From assembly GCF_045038405.1 (NCBI RefSeq), contig NZ_CP173660.1:1922001-1986000 (forward strand): DNA of 64,000 nt. Direction: 5' to 3'. Shown here one piece after another: positions 42,872-51,412 of this stretch (the first letter of the stretch is position 1; every line of letters begins with the position of its first letter). A program made the translations under genes and the position numbers. Below the pieces are notes generated by a model. That model made no database searches and was not told the DNA's origin. It worked only from the letters and a program-made list of their open reading frames with translations. This stretch comes from Sellimonas caecigallum. Its GTDB lineage: Bacteria > Bacillota > Clostridia > Lachnospirales > Lachnospiraceae.

Positions 42872-43552
42872 ATGGAACAGTATAAGCAGGAATTTATTGA
42901 GTTTATGGTGGAGAGCGACGTACTGAAGTTTGGAGAATTTACGTTGAAAAGCGGAAGGAAATCGCCGTTCTTTATGAATGCAGGAGCCTATGTGACAGGA
43001 TCACAGTTGAAAAAACTTGGCGAGTACTATGCAAAGGCGATCCACAATACATACGGAGACGATTTTGATGTGCTGTTCGGACCGGCGTACAAAGGGATTC
43101 CGCTTGGTGTAGTGACAGCTATCGCATACAGCGAACTGTACGGAAAGGAAGTACGCTACTGTTCAGACCGCAAGGAGGAGAAGGATCACGGAGCAGATAA
43201 GGGAAGTTTCCTTGGAAGCAAGCTGAAAGATGGAGACAGAGTCATTATGATCGAAGACGTGACCACATCCGGAAAGTCTATGGAAGAGACAGTGCCGAAG
43301 GTAACAGGTGCAGCAGATGTGGAGATCGTAGGACTTATGGTTTCTTTGAACCGCATGGAAGTCGGAAAAGGCGGGGAGAAGTGCGCGCTTGATGAAGTAA
43401 AAGATCTGTACGGATTTGAGACAAATGCCATTGTGACGATGGAAGAAGTGGTGGAACACTTGTACAATAAGCCGTGTCAAGGCCGTATTGTCATCGATGA
43501 TGCATTAAAATCAGCGATTGATGCATATTATGAACAGTATGGAGTGAAATAA
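42872..43552 (+). CDS. pyrE: Orotate phosphoribosyltransferase
   Basis: Adds ribose 5-phosphate from PRPP to orotate, giving OMP. The 226 residues include FTLKSGRKSPFFMNAG, the substrate-binding FGPAYKGIPLG, and the PRPP loop VIMIEDVTTSGKSMEET. Spaced 43 bases after pyrD, with TGGAGG upstream. It ends the pyr enzymes, but the transcript probably continues since no terminator follows. Confidence 0.96.
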   Translation: MEQYKQEFIEFMVESDVLKFGEFTLKSGRKSPFFMNAGAYVTGSQLKKLGEYYAKAIHNTYGDDFDVLFGPAYKGIPLGVVTAIAYSELYGKEVRYCSDRKEEKDHGADKGSFLGSKLKDGDRVIMIEDVTTSGKSMEETVPKVTGAADVEIVGLMVSLNRMEVGKGGEKCALDEVKDLYGFETNAIVTMEEVVEHLYNKPCQGRIVIDDALKSAIDAYYEQYGVK

Positions 43553-43566
43553 GGAGGCTTGAAGGC

Positions 43567-43719
43567 ATGGAGGAAAAAGTATACCGTAACATGGGAGTCA
43601 TAGGAGCGGGAAACATCGCTGTCGGTGTGGTCATGATAACTGTAGGCGTGGTGTGCGGGATTCTTTCGATCATCGGAGGCGCCCGTCTGTTTAAAAATCA
43701 GAAGCGTCTGACATTTTAG
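43567..43719 (+). CDS. 50-residue membrane microprotein
   Basis: A small open frame starting at ATG 43567 with AGGAGG 9 bases upstream and ending at 43719. The protein begins MEEKVYRNMGVIGAGNIAVG and is mostly one long hydrophobic stretch (about 9-40, glycine-rich) ending in a basic tail (FKNQKRLTF). I know no named family. It lies 14 bases after pyrE and 13 before the VanZ gene, in the same direction. The ideal ribosome binding site and tight spacing make it likely to be real despite its size. Confidence 0.7.
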   Translation: MEEKVYRNMGVIGAGNIAVGVVMITVGVVCGILSIIGGARLFKNQKRLTF

Positions 43720-43732
43720 GCGGGGATGAGCA

Positions 43733-44224
43733 GTGAGGACACAAGACAAGAAATGGCTTAGACGTTTCGGAAAACTATTGTTCATTTTATATATTTTATT
43801 CTTGTTCTGGTTTCTGCTTTTCTCAGACTGGTACGGCAGAAACAGTGCCGGTATGCGGGAATACCATTATAACCTGGAATTATTCCGGGAGATAAGGAGA
43901 TTCTGGATCTACAGGGAGCAGCTCGGGTTCCTGACATTTGCCAATCTGGCCGGGAATGTGCTTATCTTCATACCGTTTGGATTTTTTATGCCTATGGCCA
44001 GCAGATACTGGAACAGAAGCTTTTTCCTTACGGTATTCTACAGTTTTGGGCTAAGTTTTTTTGTGGAAGTATTTCAGCTTCTGACAAAAGTAGGAAGCTT
44101 CGATGTGGATGATTTGCTTTTAAATACCATCGGCGGTTTAATTGGTTATATTCTTTTTATGATTTGCAATGGAATAAGGAGACGCTATGTTAAGAAGACA
44201 CAGAGGCGAGGAAAGAGGACGTGA
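43733..44224 (+). CDS. VanZ-family membrane protein
   Basis: A 163-residue protein with four or five hydrophobic segments and the VanZ pattern: NLAGNVLIFIPFGFFMP, then FFVEVFQLLTKVGSFDVDDLLLNTIGG. VanZ proteins can raise teicoplanin resistance by an unclear route; most VanZ-like genes have no known role. GTG start at 43733 after GGGGATGAG. The 3' end overlaps the next gene by 38 bases. Confidence 0.87.
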   Translation: MRTQDKKWLRRFGKLLFILYILFLFWFLLFSDWYGRNSAGMREYHYNLELFREIRRFWIYREQLGFLTFANLAGNVLIFIPFGFFMPMASRYWNRSFFLTVFYSFGLSFFVEVFQLLTKVGSFDVDDLLLNTIGGLIGYILFMICNGIRRRYVKKTQRRGKRT

Positions 44225-44573
44225 GAAAGTCCGGAACAGACAAGAGAGAGGACGGAAAAAGCACACCAGGAAACAAGATAAGGACAGGCTTCTCCATTCC
44301 AGGAGGGGAGTGTCATCCTGTATTTATGCGGGGCTGATCTTTGCCGCGCTGATTGCGATGATCGTTATTTCGTGTGTGACAAAGGGAAATGCTCCGGCTT
44401 GGATCGGAGGACTTGCGCTGGTGACGTTTTTTGGATCTTGGACCGGCATCATAACAGGATTCCGTGGATTTAAGGAGCGGGATAAAAATTATATTACATG
44501 CAAGGTAGGAGTAGTCTGCAATATGCTTTTGCTGGCTGGCTTTGCAGGAATATTTATCAGGGGGCTGATATAG
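44187..44573 (+). CDS. Small two/three-TM protein with very basic N-terminus
   Basis: A 128-residue protein. Residues 1-40 are strikingly rich in Arg and Lys (for example RRHRGEERGREKVRNRQERG), followed by hydrophobic segments at about 46-66, 74-92 and 108-126. I do not recognise the family firmly. It overlaps the VanZ gene by 38 bases in a different frame, so part of the basic stretch arises from sequence that also encodes the VanZ tail. The upstream AAGGAGACGCT supports the start. The M29 gene begins 3 bases after its stop. Confidence 0.7.
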   Translation: MLRRHRGEERGREKVRNRQERGRKKHTRKQDKDRLLHSRRGVSSCIYAGLIFAALIAMIVISCVTKGNAPAWIGGLALVTFFGSWTGIITGFRGFKERDKNYITCKVGVVCNMLLLAGFAGIFIRGLI

Positions 44574-44576
44574 GAC

Positions 44577-46640
44577 ATGGAAGAATCATTTGTAACAGAG
44601 CGATATGATCTCACGCTCGGGAGGCTTCAGGAGATCCTGAGAGAGGAGACCACAAAGGGAAAATACCGTGACTACTTCCGGAAGACGGCAGCGTTTCTGC
44701 TTCAGCTTTCGGAAGTTCTGAAAAAGGAAAGAGACTGGGAAACGATTTCAGAAAAAGAGATAAAGGAAGAAAATCAGTCGCTTTATGAAGACATCCTTCC
44801 GGAGAATTATGGGACAAGCTATGCGGATCCAAAGTATGCGACGGAAAAATTCGGAGAGAAGTTCGGCAGGTTTTTGAGTGCAGTCTATGCAGAAATGCGG
44901 ACAGGGATCGTGTATGCATATGAGAAGAAGACAGAATATCTGGCAATCTTAAATGAATTGTTCATCGAGATTTACAACTGCTTTGAGGAAGAGGAAGACC
45001 CGGCATATGAGAGGGTTGCCGATATCCTTTACTGGTACGCAAATGATTACTGTGAAGTGTTTGCAGCGGACCGGATTCTCGATCAGATCGATCCGGGCAG
45101 GTCTTTTGCATATGACATTATCTGCAAAAGTGATTTGAACGATCTCAGATATCTGTATCGGTTTGGCGAGTATATTACGGAAAATGAGATCCGCACGGCA
45201 GAGTATCTGAACGGGCTTTCGGAAGAGACGATCCAGAAGATGGCGGATGTATATACGGAAGGTTTCCGGATGGGATTTGTACTTGGAAATAAAGATCTGT
45301 CGAAGAAATCAACGGTCAACATACGCTATAAGATCGGATTCGAGCGGGTTATCCGGGCGGCCATCGAAAATTTTGCCAAGATGGGACTTTCCCCGTCCAT
45401 CTACAGGGCCGGTGGAAGCGCGATTGTCCGGAGAGGGACGGCAAAGAACGGTTATTTTGGAGGCAATCCAAACAAACAGTATGATTATGACCACAAAAAT
45501 GATATGGCGCTCTTTTTGGACAAGCGGTTTATAGAGAGAAGGCTCGAGGTCATGAAGACAGTGTACGAACAGAAAAAAGACCTTGCGGCGGGATTTGCAG
45601 GACCTGCGGTCATGGAAGTGTTTGGAGAGAAGCCGTTTTCTCCGGAGAGAAAACCGGAAGCGATAAGCTTCAGCAAAAAGCAGGAAGAGCTTCTCGTCTC
45701 CTTTGATGGGAAAGCGGCGCAGATTACAAACATGTATATCAAAGGGGAAGAGCGGAGCTTTACGATCGTCGCGTACCCGGTTCCAGAGATCGGAGCAGAT
45801 TTCGATGAGATTTTTCAGGAGACGATTCGGATCAACACACTGGATTCTGAGGCTTACTCAAAAGTCCAGCAGATCATTATCGATGCACTTGACAAAGGGG
45901 AGAAAGTTCACATTCTTGGAAAAGGCGGCAACCGGACAGATCTGACAGTAGCACTTTGCCGGCTTTCTGATCCGGAAAAGGAGACGATTTTTGAGAATTG
46001 TGTGGCCGACGTCAATATTCCGGTAGGAGAAGTATTTACTTCCCCTGTGCTGAAAGGAACCAATGGGGGGCTCCATGTGAGCAAAGCATATCTGAAGGAT
46101 CTTCAGTACGTGGATCTGGAACTCACATTCCAGGACGGGATGATTACAGATTACAGATGCAGAAACTTTGAAGACAAGGAAGCTGGAAAGGCTTATATAA
46201 AAGAAAATATCCTGTTTAATCAGGACACTCTTCCGATGGGAGAGTTTGCCATCGGGACAAATACGACAGCCTACGTAGCAGGACGCAGATACGGCATCGA
46301 AGAAAAATTCCCGGTGCTGATCGCCGAGAAGACAGGACCGCATTTTGCTGTGGGCGATACGTGTTATAGCTATAGTGAAGACACAAAGGTCTTCAATCCA
46401 AACGGAAAAGAGATCGTGGCAAGGGATAACGAGATCTCCATTCTGAGAAAAGATCAGCCGGAGAAAGCGTATTTCCACTGTCACACGGATATTACTATCC
46501 CATACGATGAACTGGATGAGATCGAAGTGATCCGACCGGACGGAAGCGGTATGCTGATCATAAAAGACGGACGGTTTGTTTTGCAAGGGACAGAGATGCT
46601 CAATGAGCCTTTGGATGCGTGGGAAGAAAGTCATAAGTAA
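44577..46640 (+). CDS. M29-type aminopeptidase with long N-terminal extension
   Basis: A 687-residue protein. The C-terminal half matches the M29 (AmpS/aminopeptidase T) metalloaminopeptidase family. Its likely metal ligands are all visible in order: Glu485 (GEVFTSP), Glu556 (GEFAIGTN), His589 (GPHFAVGD), and His636/Asp638 (HTD). The family is usually about 400 residues. Here roughly 350 residues precede it, forming an all-helical, acidic region I do not recognise. The protein is probably cytoplasmic. It ends the run of genes from pyrC. Confidence 0.82.
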   Translation: MEESFVTERYDLTLGRLQEILREETTKGKYRDYFRKTAAFLLQLSEVLKKERDWETISEKEIKEENQSLYEDILPENYGTSYADPKYATEKFGEKFGRFLSAVYAEMRTGIVYAYEKKTEYLAILNELFIEIYNCFEEEEDPAYERVADILYWYANDYCEVFAADRILDQIDPGRSFAYDIICKSDLNDLRYLYRFGEYITENEIRTAEYLNGLSEETIQKMADVYTEGFRMGFVLGNKDLSKKSTVNIRYKIGFERVIRAAIENFAKMGLSPSIYRAGGSAIVRRGTAKNGYFGGNPNKQYDYDHKNDMALFLDKRFIERRLEVMKTVYEQKKDLAAGFAGPAVMEVFGEKPFSPERKPEAISFSKKQEELLVSFDGKAAQITNMYIKGEERSFTIVAYPVPEIGADFDEIFQETIRINTLDSEAYSKVQQIIIDALDKGEKVHILGKGGNRTDLTVALCRLSDPEKETIFENCVADVNIPVGEVFTSPVLKGTNGGLHVSKAYLKDLQYVDLELTFQDGMITDYRCRNFEDKEAGKAYIKENILFNQDTLPMGEFAIGTNTTAYVAGRRYGIEEKFPVLIAEKTGPHFAVGDTCYSYSEDTKVFNPNGKEIVARDNEISILRKDQPEKAYFHCHTDITIPYDELDEIEVIRPDGSGMLIIKDGRFVLQGTEMLNEPLDAWEESHK

Positions 46641-46692
46641 GACAGGACTACAGTTATAAGAAATTATAATCACTGTACAGGCGGGCATCTGG

Positions 46693-46721
46693 TTGACAGA
46701 GCCCGCTTGTATTAGTAAAAT
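46693..46721 (+). promoter_or_regulatory. SigA promoter for the pur genes, with downstream direct repeats
   Basis: TTGACA (46693-46698), 17-base spacer, TAAAAT (46716-46721). Just downstream, ACTTATAAAT occurs twice, at 46723-46732 and 46753-46762, 30 bases apart, in the untranslated leader. A repressor site is possible; a PurR box or purine riboswitch is not seen. A GC-rich hairpin (GCGGGC/GCCCGC, 46681-46706) overlaps the -35. Confidence 0.78.
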
Positions 46722-46789
46722 GACTTATAAATAGGAAATTATTTATTAGAAAACTTATAAATCATGCAAAAGCAGAAAGGATGGACATT

Positions 46790-47311
46790 ATGCCAAAAGT
46801 AGGAATTGTAATGGGCAGTGATTCTGATATGAAAGTCATGGGTCAGGCCGCGGACATGCTGGAAAAATTAGGGGTGGAGTATGAAATGACGATCATTTCC
46901 GCACACCGTGAACCGGATGTATTCTATGAATATGCAAAATCTGCGGAAGAAAAAGACTTCAAAGTGATCATCGCAGGAGCAGGGATGGCAGCACATCTTC
47001 CGGGAATGTGCGCAGCAATCTTCCCGATGCCAGTTATCGGCATCCCGATGACAGGAAAAGTCCTGGACGGACAGGATGCACTTTATTCTATCGTGCAGAT
47101 GCCGCCTGGAATCCCGGTTGCGACAGTAGCTATTGACGGAGGAAAGAATGCAGCAATCCTGGCTGCAAAGATCCTGGCTACATCCGATCCGGAACTTTTG
47201 GGACGCCTGAAAGCGTTTACGAAAGAGATGAAAGAAGAAGTGGAAGCAAAAGCAGAAAAACTTGCAAAAATCGGATACAAAGAATACTTGGCTCAGAAAG
47301 CAGCAAAATAG
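46790..47311 (+). CDS. purE: 5-(carboxyamino)imidazole ribonucleotide mutase
   Basis: PurE interconverts carboxylated AIR forms in purine synthesis. The 173-residue protein has GIVMGSDSDMKVM, the catalytic His in ISAHREPD and IAGAGMAAHLPG. Start at 46790 (MPKVGIV) since AGAAAGG is 9 bases upstream; an ATG at 46781 abuts the site. No purK lies beside it, so whether it acts as a mutase (class I) or a carboxylase is open. Confidence 0.95.
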   Translation: MPKVGIVMGSDSDMKVMGQAADMLEKLGVEYEMTIISAHREPDVFYEYAKSAEEKDFKVIIAGAGMAAHLPGMCAAIFPMPVIGIPMTGKVLDGQDALYSIVQMPPGIPVATVAIDGGKNAAILAAKILATSDPELLGRLKAFTKEMKEEVEAKAEKLAKIGYKEYLAQKAAK

Positions 47312-47346
47312 AGGATCGCTCAGATCCATTTAATGGAGGATGAATC

Positions 47347-48372
47347 ATGGATTATAAGAACGCTGGAGTAGATATTGAAGCTGGTTACAAATCAGTCGAG
47401 TTGATGAAAGAACACATCAAAAAGACGATGCGTCCAGAAGTGATCGGAGGACTGGGCGGATTTTCAGGAGCTTTTTCACTGGCAAAGATCAAGGAGATGG
47501 AAGAGCCTGTGCTGCTGTCCGGCACAGATGGATGCGGGACAAAAGTAAAGCTTGCCATGGTTTTGGACAAGCACGACACGATCGGGATCGACGCAGTAGC
47601 TATGTGTGTCAATGACATCGCATGTGCCGGCGGCGAACCGCTGTTCTTCCTTGACTACATTGCGTGTGGAAAAAATGAACCGGAAAAAATCGCCACTATC
47701 GTGAGCGGAGTGGCAGAGGGATGCCGGCAGTCTGGTGCGGCGCTTATCGGCGGAGAGACAGCGGAGCATCCGGGACTGATGGCGGAAGATGAGTACGACC
47801 TGGCAGGATTCGCCGTGGGAGTCTGCGATAAAAAAGATATGATCACAGGGGAAAATCTGGAAGCAGGGGACGTGCTGATCGGAATCGCATCATCAGGAGT
47901 ACACAGCAACGGTTTCTCCCTTGTGAGAAAAGTGTTCGATATGAGCCGGGAATCTCTGGAAACATACCACGAATGCCTCGGACGTACACTTGGGGAAGCG
48001 CTTCTTGAGCCGACAAGAATTTATGTAAAAGCTCTTGAAAGTATCCGGAAATCCGGAGTGACGATTAAAGCGTGCAGTCATATCACGGGAGGCGGATTCT
48101 ATGAGAATGTGCCGCGTATGCTCCGCGAGGGTACGCATGCGGTTATCAGAAAAGACAGCTATGAAGTTCCGGCTATCTTCAAAATGCTTGCAGAAGAAGG
48201 AGATATCGAGGAACAGATGATGTATAATACATTCAACATGGGAATCGGAATGGTCATCGCTGTAAAAGAAAGCGATGTGGAAGCGGCAATGTCCGCCATC
48301 GTGGCAGCAGGGGATACATCCTATGTGATCGGACAGATCGAAGCAGGAGAAAAAGGAGTAACATTATGCTAA
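47347..48372 (+). CDS. purM: Phosphoribosylformylglycinamidine cyclo-ligase
   Basis: AIR synthetase, ATP-dependent closure of the imidazole ring. The 341-residue protein shows the PurM pattern: DYKNAGVDIEAGYKSVE, GGLGGFSGAF, the ATP/metal region SGTDGCGTKVKLA, VNDIACAGGEPLFFLDY and ITGGGFYENVPRML. TGGAGG precedes the start. It overlaps purN by 7 bases. Confidence 0.97.
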   Translation: MDYKNAGVDIEAGYKSVELMKEHIKKTMRPEVIGGLGGFSGAFSLAKIKEMEEPVLLSGTDGCGTKVKLAMVLDKHDTIGIDAVAMCVNDIACAGGEPLFFLDYIACGKNEPEKIATIVSGVAEGCRQSGAALIGGETAEHPGLMAEDEYDLAGFAVGVCDKKDMITGENLEAGDVLIGIASSGVHSNGFSLVRKVFDMSRESLETYHECLGRTLGEALLEPTRIYVKALESIRKSGVTIKACSHITGGGFYENVPRMLREGTHAVIRKDSYEVPAIFKMLAEEGDIEEQMMYNTFNMGIGMVIAVKESDVEAAMSAIVAAGDTSYVIGQIEAGEKGVTLC

Positions 48373-48992
48373 GAGCAGCAGTTCTCGTATCTGGGGGAGG
48401 CACAAACCTTCAGGCTATCCTGGACGCAGTGAAATGCGGGACGATTACGAATACAGAAGTAGTCGGCGTCATCAGCAACAACAGGAATGCATATGCCCTC
48501 GAAAGGGCAAGAGCTGCCGGTGTCCCGGCAAAATGTGTTTCTCCGAAGGAATTTCAGGATCGGGCAGATTTCAATAAGGCGCTGATGGATGCCATCGATG
48601 AGCTTTGTCCGGATCTGATCGTTCTGGCTGGATTTCTTGTCGTCATCCCGTCAGAACTGATCCGAAAATATGAAAACCGGATCATCAACATCCATCCGTC
48701 TTTGATCCCTGCATTTTGCGGAACAGGGTACTATGGACTCAAAGTCCATGAGGCAGCCCTGGAAAGAGGGGTAAAGGTCGTTGGTGCAACGGTACACTTT
48801 GTGGATGAAGGTACGGATACAGGCCCGATCATCCTCCAGAAAGCAGTCGAGGTACAGGAAGGAGACACACCGGAAATTCTGCAGAGACGTGTGATGGAAC
48901 AGGCAGAGTGGATCATCCTGCCGAAGGCGATCGATCTGATCGCAAACGGAAAGGTATCCGTTCAGGGCAGGCATGTCACAATTGTACGATAA
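48366..48992 (+). CDS. purN: Phosphoribosylglycinamide formyltransferase
   Basis: GAR transformylase, using 10-formyl-THF. The 208 residues include the GAR-binding VSGGGTNLQAI, the catalytic Asn/His pair in INIHPSLIPAFCG and the Asp-containing HFVDEGTDTGPII. It is coupled to purM by overlap. purD follows 10 bases later. Confidence 0.96.
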   Translation: MLRAAVLVSGGGTNLQAILDAVKCGTITNTEVVGVISNNRNAYALERARAAGVPAKCVSPKEFQDRADFNKALMDAIDELCPDLIVLAGFLVVIPSELIRKYENRIINIHPSLIPAFCGTGYYGLKVHEAALERGVKVVGATVHFVDEGTDTGPIILQKAVEVQEGDTPEILQRRVMEQAEWIILPKAIDLIANGKVSVQGRHVTIVR

Positions 48993-49002
48993 GGAGGCCA
49001 AT

Positions 49003-50277
49003 ATGAAAGTATTAATTGTAGGCGGAGGCGGCAGAGAGCACGCCATAGCGGCAAGTGTTGCAAAAAGCAGCAAAGTGGAAAAGATTTACTGTCTCCCTGG
49101 AAACGCAGGGATTGCCCGCATTGCGGAATGTGCACCGATCGGGCCGATGGAATTTGACAAGATTGTTGCCTTTGCAAAAGAAAAAGAGGTTGACCTGACT
49201 ATTGTGGGAATGGACGATCCCCTCGTAGGAGGACTTGTAGATGAACTGGAAGCTGCGGGAATCCGGACGTTTGGTCCGAGAAAGAACGCTGCGATCCTTG
49301 AAGGAAGCAAGGCGTTTTCCAAAGACCTGATGAAAAAATACAACATTCCGACAGCAGCATATGAAAATTTTGACGATGCCGATAAGGCGCTTGCCTACCT
49401 TGAGACAGCGAAATTCCCGATCGTTCTCAAGGCCGACGGACTTGCACTTGGGAAAGGTGTCCTGATCTGCAATACTCTGGAAGAGGCAAAAGAAGGCGTC
49501 AAAGAGATCATGATGGATAAAAAATTCGGAGCATCCGGCAACACCATGGTAGTTGAAGAGTTTATGACAGGGCGGGAAGTATCTGTGCTATCCTTTGTAG
49601 ACGGAAATGTCGTAAAAACAATGACTTCTGCGCAGGACCACAAAAGAGCAAAAGACGGCGACCAGGGACTCAATACCGGAGGTATGGGTACATTTTCTCC
49701 AAGCCCGTTTTTTACAGATGAGATCGCAGCTTACTGTCAGGAGAAACTGTTCCAGCCGACAGTTGATGCTATGAAGGCGGAAGGAAGAGAATTCAAAGGG
49801 ATCATCTTCTTTGGTCTTATGCTCACAGAAGACGGACCCAAAGTGCTGGAATACAATGCGAGATTCGGAGATCCGGAGGCGCAGGTAGTGCTCCCAAGAA
49901 TGAAAAATGACATTATCGATGTGATGGAAGCATGCATCGATGGAACACTGGATCAAGTGGAACTGGAATTCGAGGACAATGCGGCTGTCTGTGTTGTACT
50001 GGCATCCGACGGATACCCGGTAGCATACGAGAAAGGTATCCCAATCACAGGTTTTGAGAATTTCGAAGGAAAAGAAGGATATTACTGTTTCCATGCAGGA
50101 ACGAAAGTAAACGAAAAAGGAGAGATCGTGACAAACGGAGGACGAGTACTTGGCATCACGGCCAAAGGCGAGACTCTCAAGGAAGCACGCGCCAATGCCT
50201 ACAAGGCAACGGAGTGGATCTCTTTTGCAAACAAATATATGAGACACGATATCGGAAAAGCTATAGACGAGGCGTAG
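49003..50277 (+). CDS. purD: Phosphoribosylamine-glycine ligase
   Basis: GAR synthetase, an ATP-grasp ligase joining glycine to phosphoribosylamine. The 424 residues show MKVLIVGGGGREHA, the ATP-grasp core (VLKADGLALGKGVLIC; NTGGMGTFSPSPFF) and metal-binding EYNARFGDPEAQ. ATG 49003 follows AAGGAGG. A strong terminator ends the operon. purF, purL, purC, purB and purH are not in the window. Confidence 0.97.
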   Translation: MKVLIVGGGGREHAIAASVAKSSKVEKIYCLPGNAGIARIAECAPIGPMEFDKIVAFAKEKEVDLTIVGMDDPLVGGLVDELEAAGIRTFGPRKNAAILEGSKAFSKDLMKKYNIPTAAYENFDDADKALAYLETAKFPIVLKADGLALGKGVLICNTLEEAKEGVKEIMMDKKFGASGNTMVVEEFMTGREVSVLSFVDGNVVKTMTSAQDHKRAKDGDQGLNTGGMGTFSPSPFFTDEIAAYCQEKLFQPTVDAMKAEGREFKGIIFFGLMLTEDGPKVLEYNARFGDPEAQVVLPRMKNDIIDVMEACIDGTLDQVELEFEDNAAVCVVLASDGYPVAYEKGIPITGFENFEGKEGYYCFHAGTKVNEKGEIVTNGGRVLGITAKGETLKEARANAYKATEWISFANKYMRHDIGKAIDEA

Positions 50278-50289
50278 ATATTGTTGTAC

Positions 50290-50330
50290 AAAAAGCCATC
50301 TCTTTGCCCAAGGGTAGGAGATGGCTTTTT
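50290..50330 (+). terminator. Intrinsic terminator of the pur operon
   Basis: AAAAAGCCATCTC (50290-50302) pairs perfectly with GAGATGGCTTTTT (50318-50330); the poly-A/poly-T arms make it work in both directions. Confidence 0.95.
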
Positions 50331-50335
50331 GGTGT

Positions 50336-50364
50336 TTGCAAAATGGATAGAAAGCGCATATAAT
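50336..50364 (+). promoter_or_regulatory. SigA promoter for the cysteine-synthase-like gene
   Basis: TTGCAA (50336-50341), 17-base spacer, TATAAT (50359-50364), 42 bases before the ATG. No T-box or S-box leader fits in this short space. Confidence 0.78.
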
Positions 50365-50405
50365 ATACGAAAAGAGAGCAGGACACAGGAAGAAGGAATC
50401 AAAAC

Positions 50406-51332
50406 ATGGTTTATGAGAATATATTGGAAACAGTAGGAAATACTCCGCTTATCCGTCTGCAGCACATGACCGGAAAGGAGGATGCCGAGATTCTTGTGAA
50501 GTTCGAGGCAGTCAATGCAGGGGCTTCCATCAAGACAAGAACAGCTCTGGCTATGATCGAGGCGGCGGAAAAAGAGGGGAAACTAAATAAAGACAGTCTG
50601 ATCGTCGAACCTACAAGCGGAAACCAGGGCATCGGGCTTGCACTTATCGGTGCAGTCAAAGGATACCGCACTGTCATCATCATGCCGGACTCTGTCAGCG
50701 AAGAGAGAAGAAAACTTGTAAAGCAGTACGGAGCGGAGGTCAAGCTGATCCACGACGCAGGAAATATCGGGGAATGTATTGCGGAATGTGTGAACACCGC
50801 ACTGCGGATGGCAGAGGAGGATCCGAATGTCTTCGTGCCGCAGCAGTTTGGAAATGAGAATAATGTAAAAGTTCATTATGAAAAGACAGGAAAAGAAATC
50901 CTGAGGCAGGCAGAAAAGAAGATCGACGGTTTCTGTTCCGGGATTGGAACGGGAGGAACGATCACAGGTGTGGGACGGGCGTTGAAAGAAGCCAATCCAG
51001 ACATAGAAATCTGGGCAGTGGAACCGGAACATGCGGCAGTTCTTTCCGGACATCCGGTAGGCACACATATCCAGATGGGGATCGGAGATGGTATTATCCC
51101 GGATATTCTGGATACAAAAATATATGATAGAATCGCGATTGTCACAGACGATGAAGCCATCGAGACGGCAAAGGAGCTGGCAGCCAAAGAAGGACTGATG
51201 TGCGGTATTTCCGGTGGAACGAACGTGGCAGCAGCCAGAAGACTTGCCAGAGAGTTGGGGAAAGGTAAGACGGTTGTGACAATCCTACCAGATACAGCGG
51301 AACGATATTTTTCCACCCCGCTGTTTGCCTGA
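50406..51332 (+). CDS. Cysteine-synthase-family PLP enzyme with altered active-site loops
   Basis: A 308-residue fold-type II PLP enzyme closest to O-acetylserine sulfhydrylase. The PLP lysine is Lys43, but in the context NAGASIKTRTA instead of the usual NPGGSVKDR. The substrate-carboxylate loop reads PTSGNQG (residues 69-75) rather than TSGNTG, so the Thr is Gln. The PLP phosphate loop GTGGTITG is normal, as is the C-terminal CGISGGTN. It may make cysteine, or it may act on another substrate such as a beta-substituted alanine. It is monocistronic. A cysK symbol is possible, but the changes keep me from assigning it. Confidence 0.85.
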   Translation: MVYENILETVGNTPLIRLQHMTGKEDAEILVKFEAVNAGASIKTRTALAMIEAAEKEGKLNKDSLIVEPTSGNQGIGLALIGAVKGYRTVIIMPDSVSEERRKLVKQYGAEVKLIHDAGNIGECIAECVNTALRMAEEDPNVFVPQQFGNENNVKVHYEKTGKEILRQAEKKIDGFCSGIGTGGTITGVGRALKEANPDIEIWAVEPEHAAVLSGHPVGTHIQMGIGDGIIPDILDTKIYDRIAIVTDDEAIETAKELAAKEGLMCGISGGTNVAAARRLARELGKGKTVVTILPDTAERYFSTPLFA

Positions 51333-51340
51333 TTTTTCAG

Positions 51341-51377
51341 TTTTGTATTTACAAAACATGTGCATCTGTTATATGAT
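51341..51377 (+). promoter_or_regulatory. gntR promoter with palindromic operator on the -35
   Basis: TTTACA (51348-51353), 18-base spacer, TATGAT (51372-51377). A perfect inverted repeat, TTTTGTA (51341-51347) and TACAAAA (51350-51356) around TT, covers the -35. This matches the usual autoregulatory layout of YtrA-type GntR genes. Confidence 0.72.
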
Positions 51378-51412
51378 TGGTGTAACAAATACGGAAGAAA
51401 AGAGCGGAAAAT

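Noticed and set aside
46722..46789. Purine riboswitch upstream of purE
   Set aside because: The leader is only about 65 bases and AT-rich, too short and without the conserved three-way-junction core.
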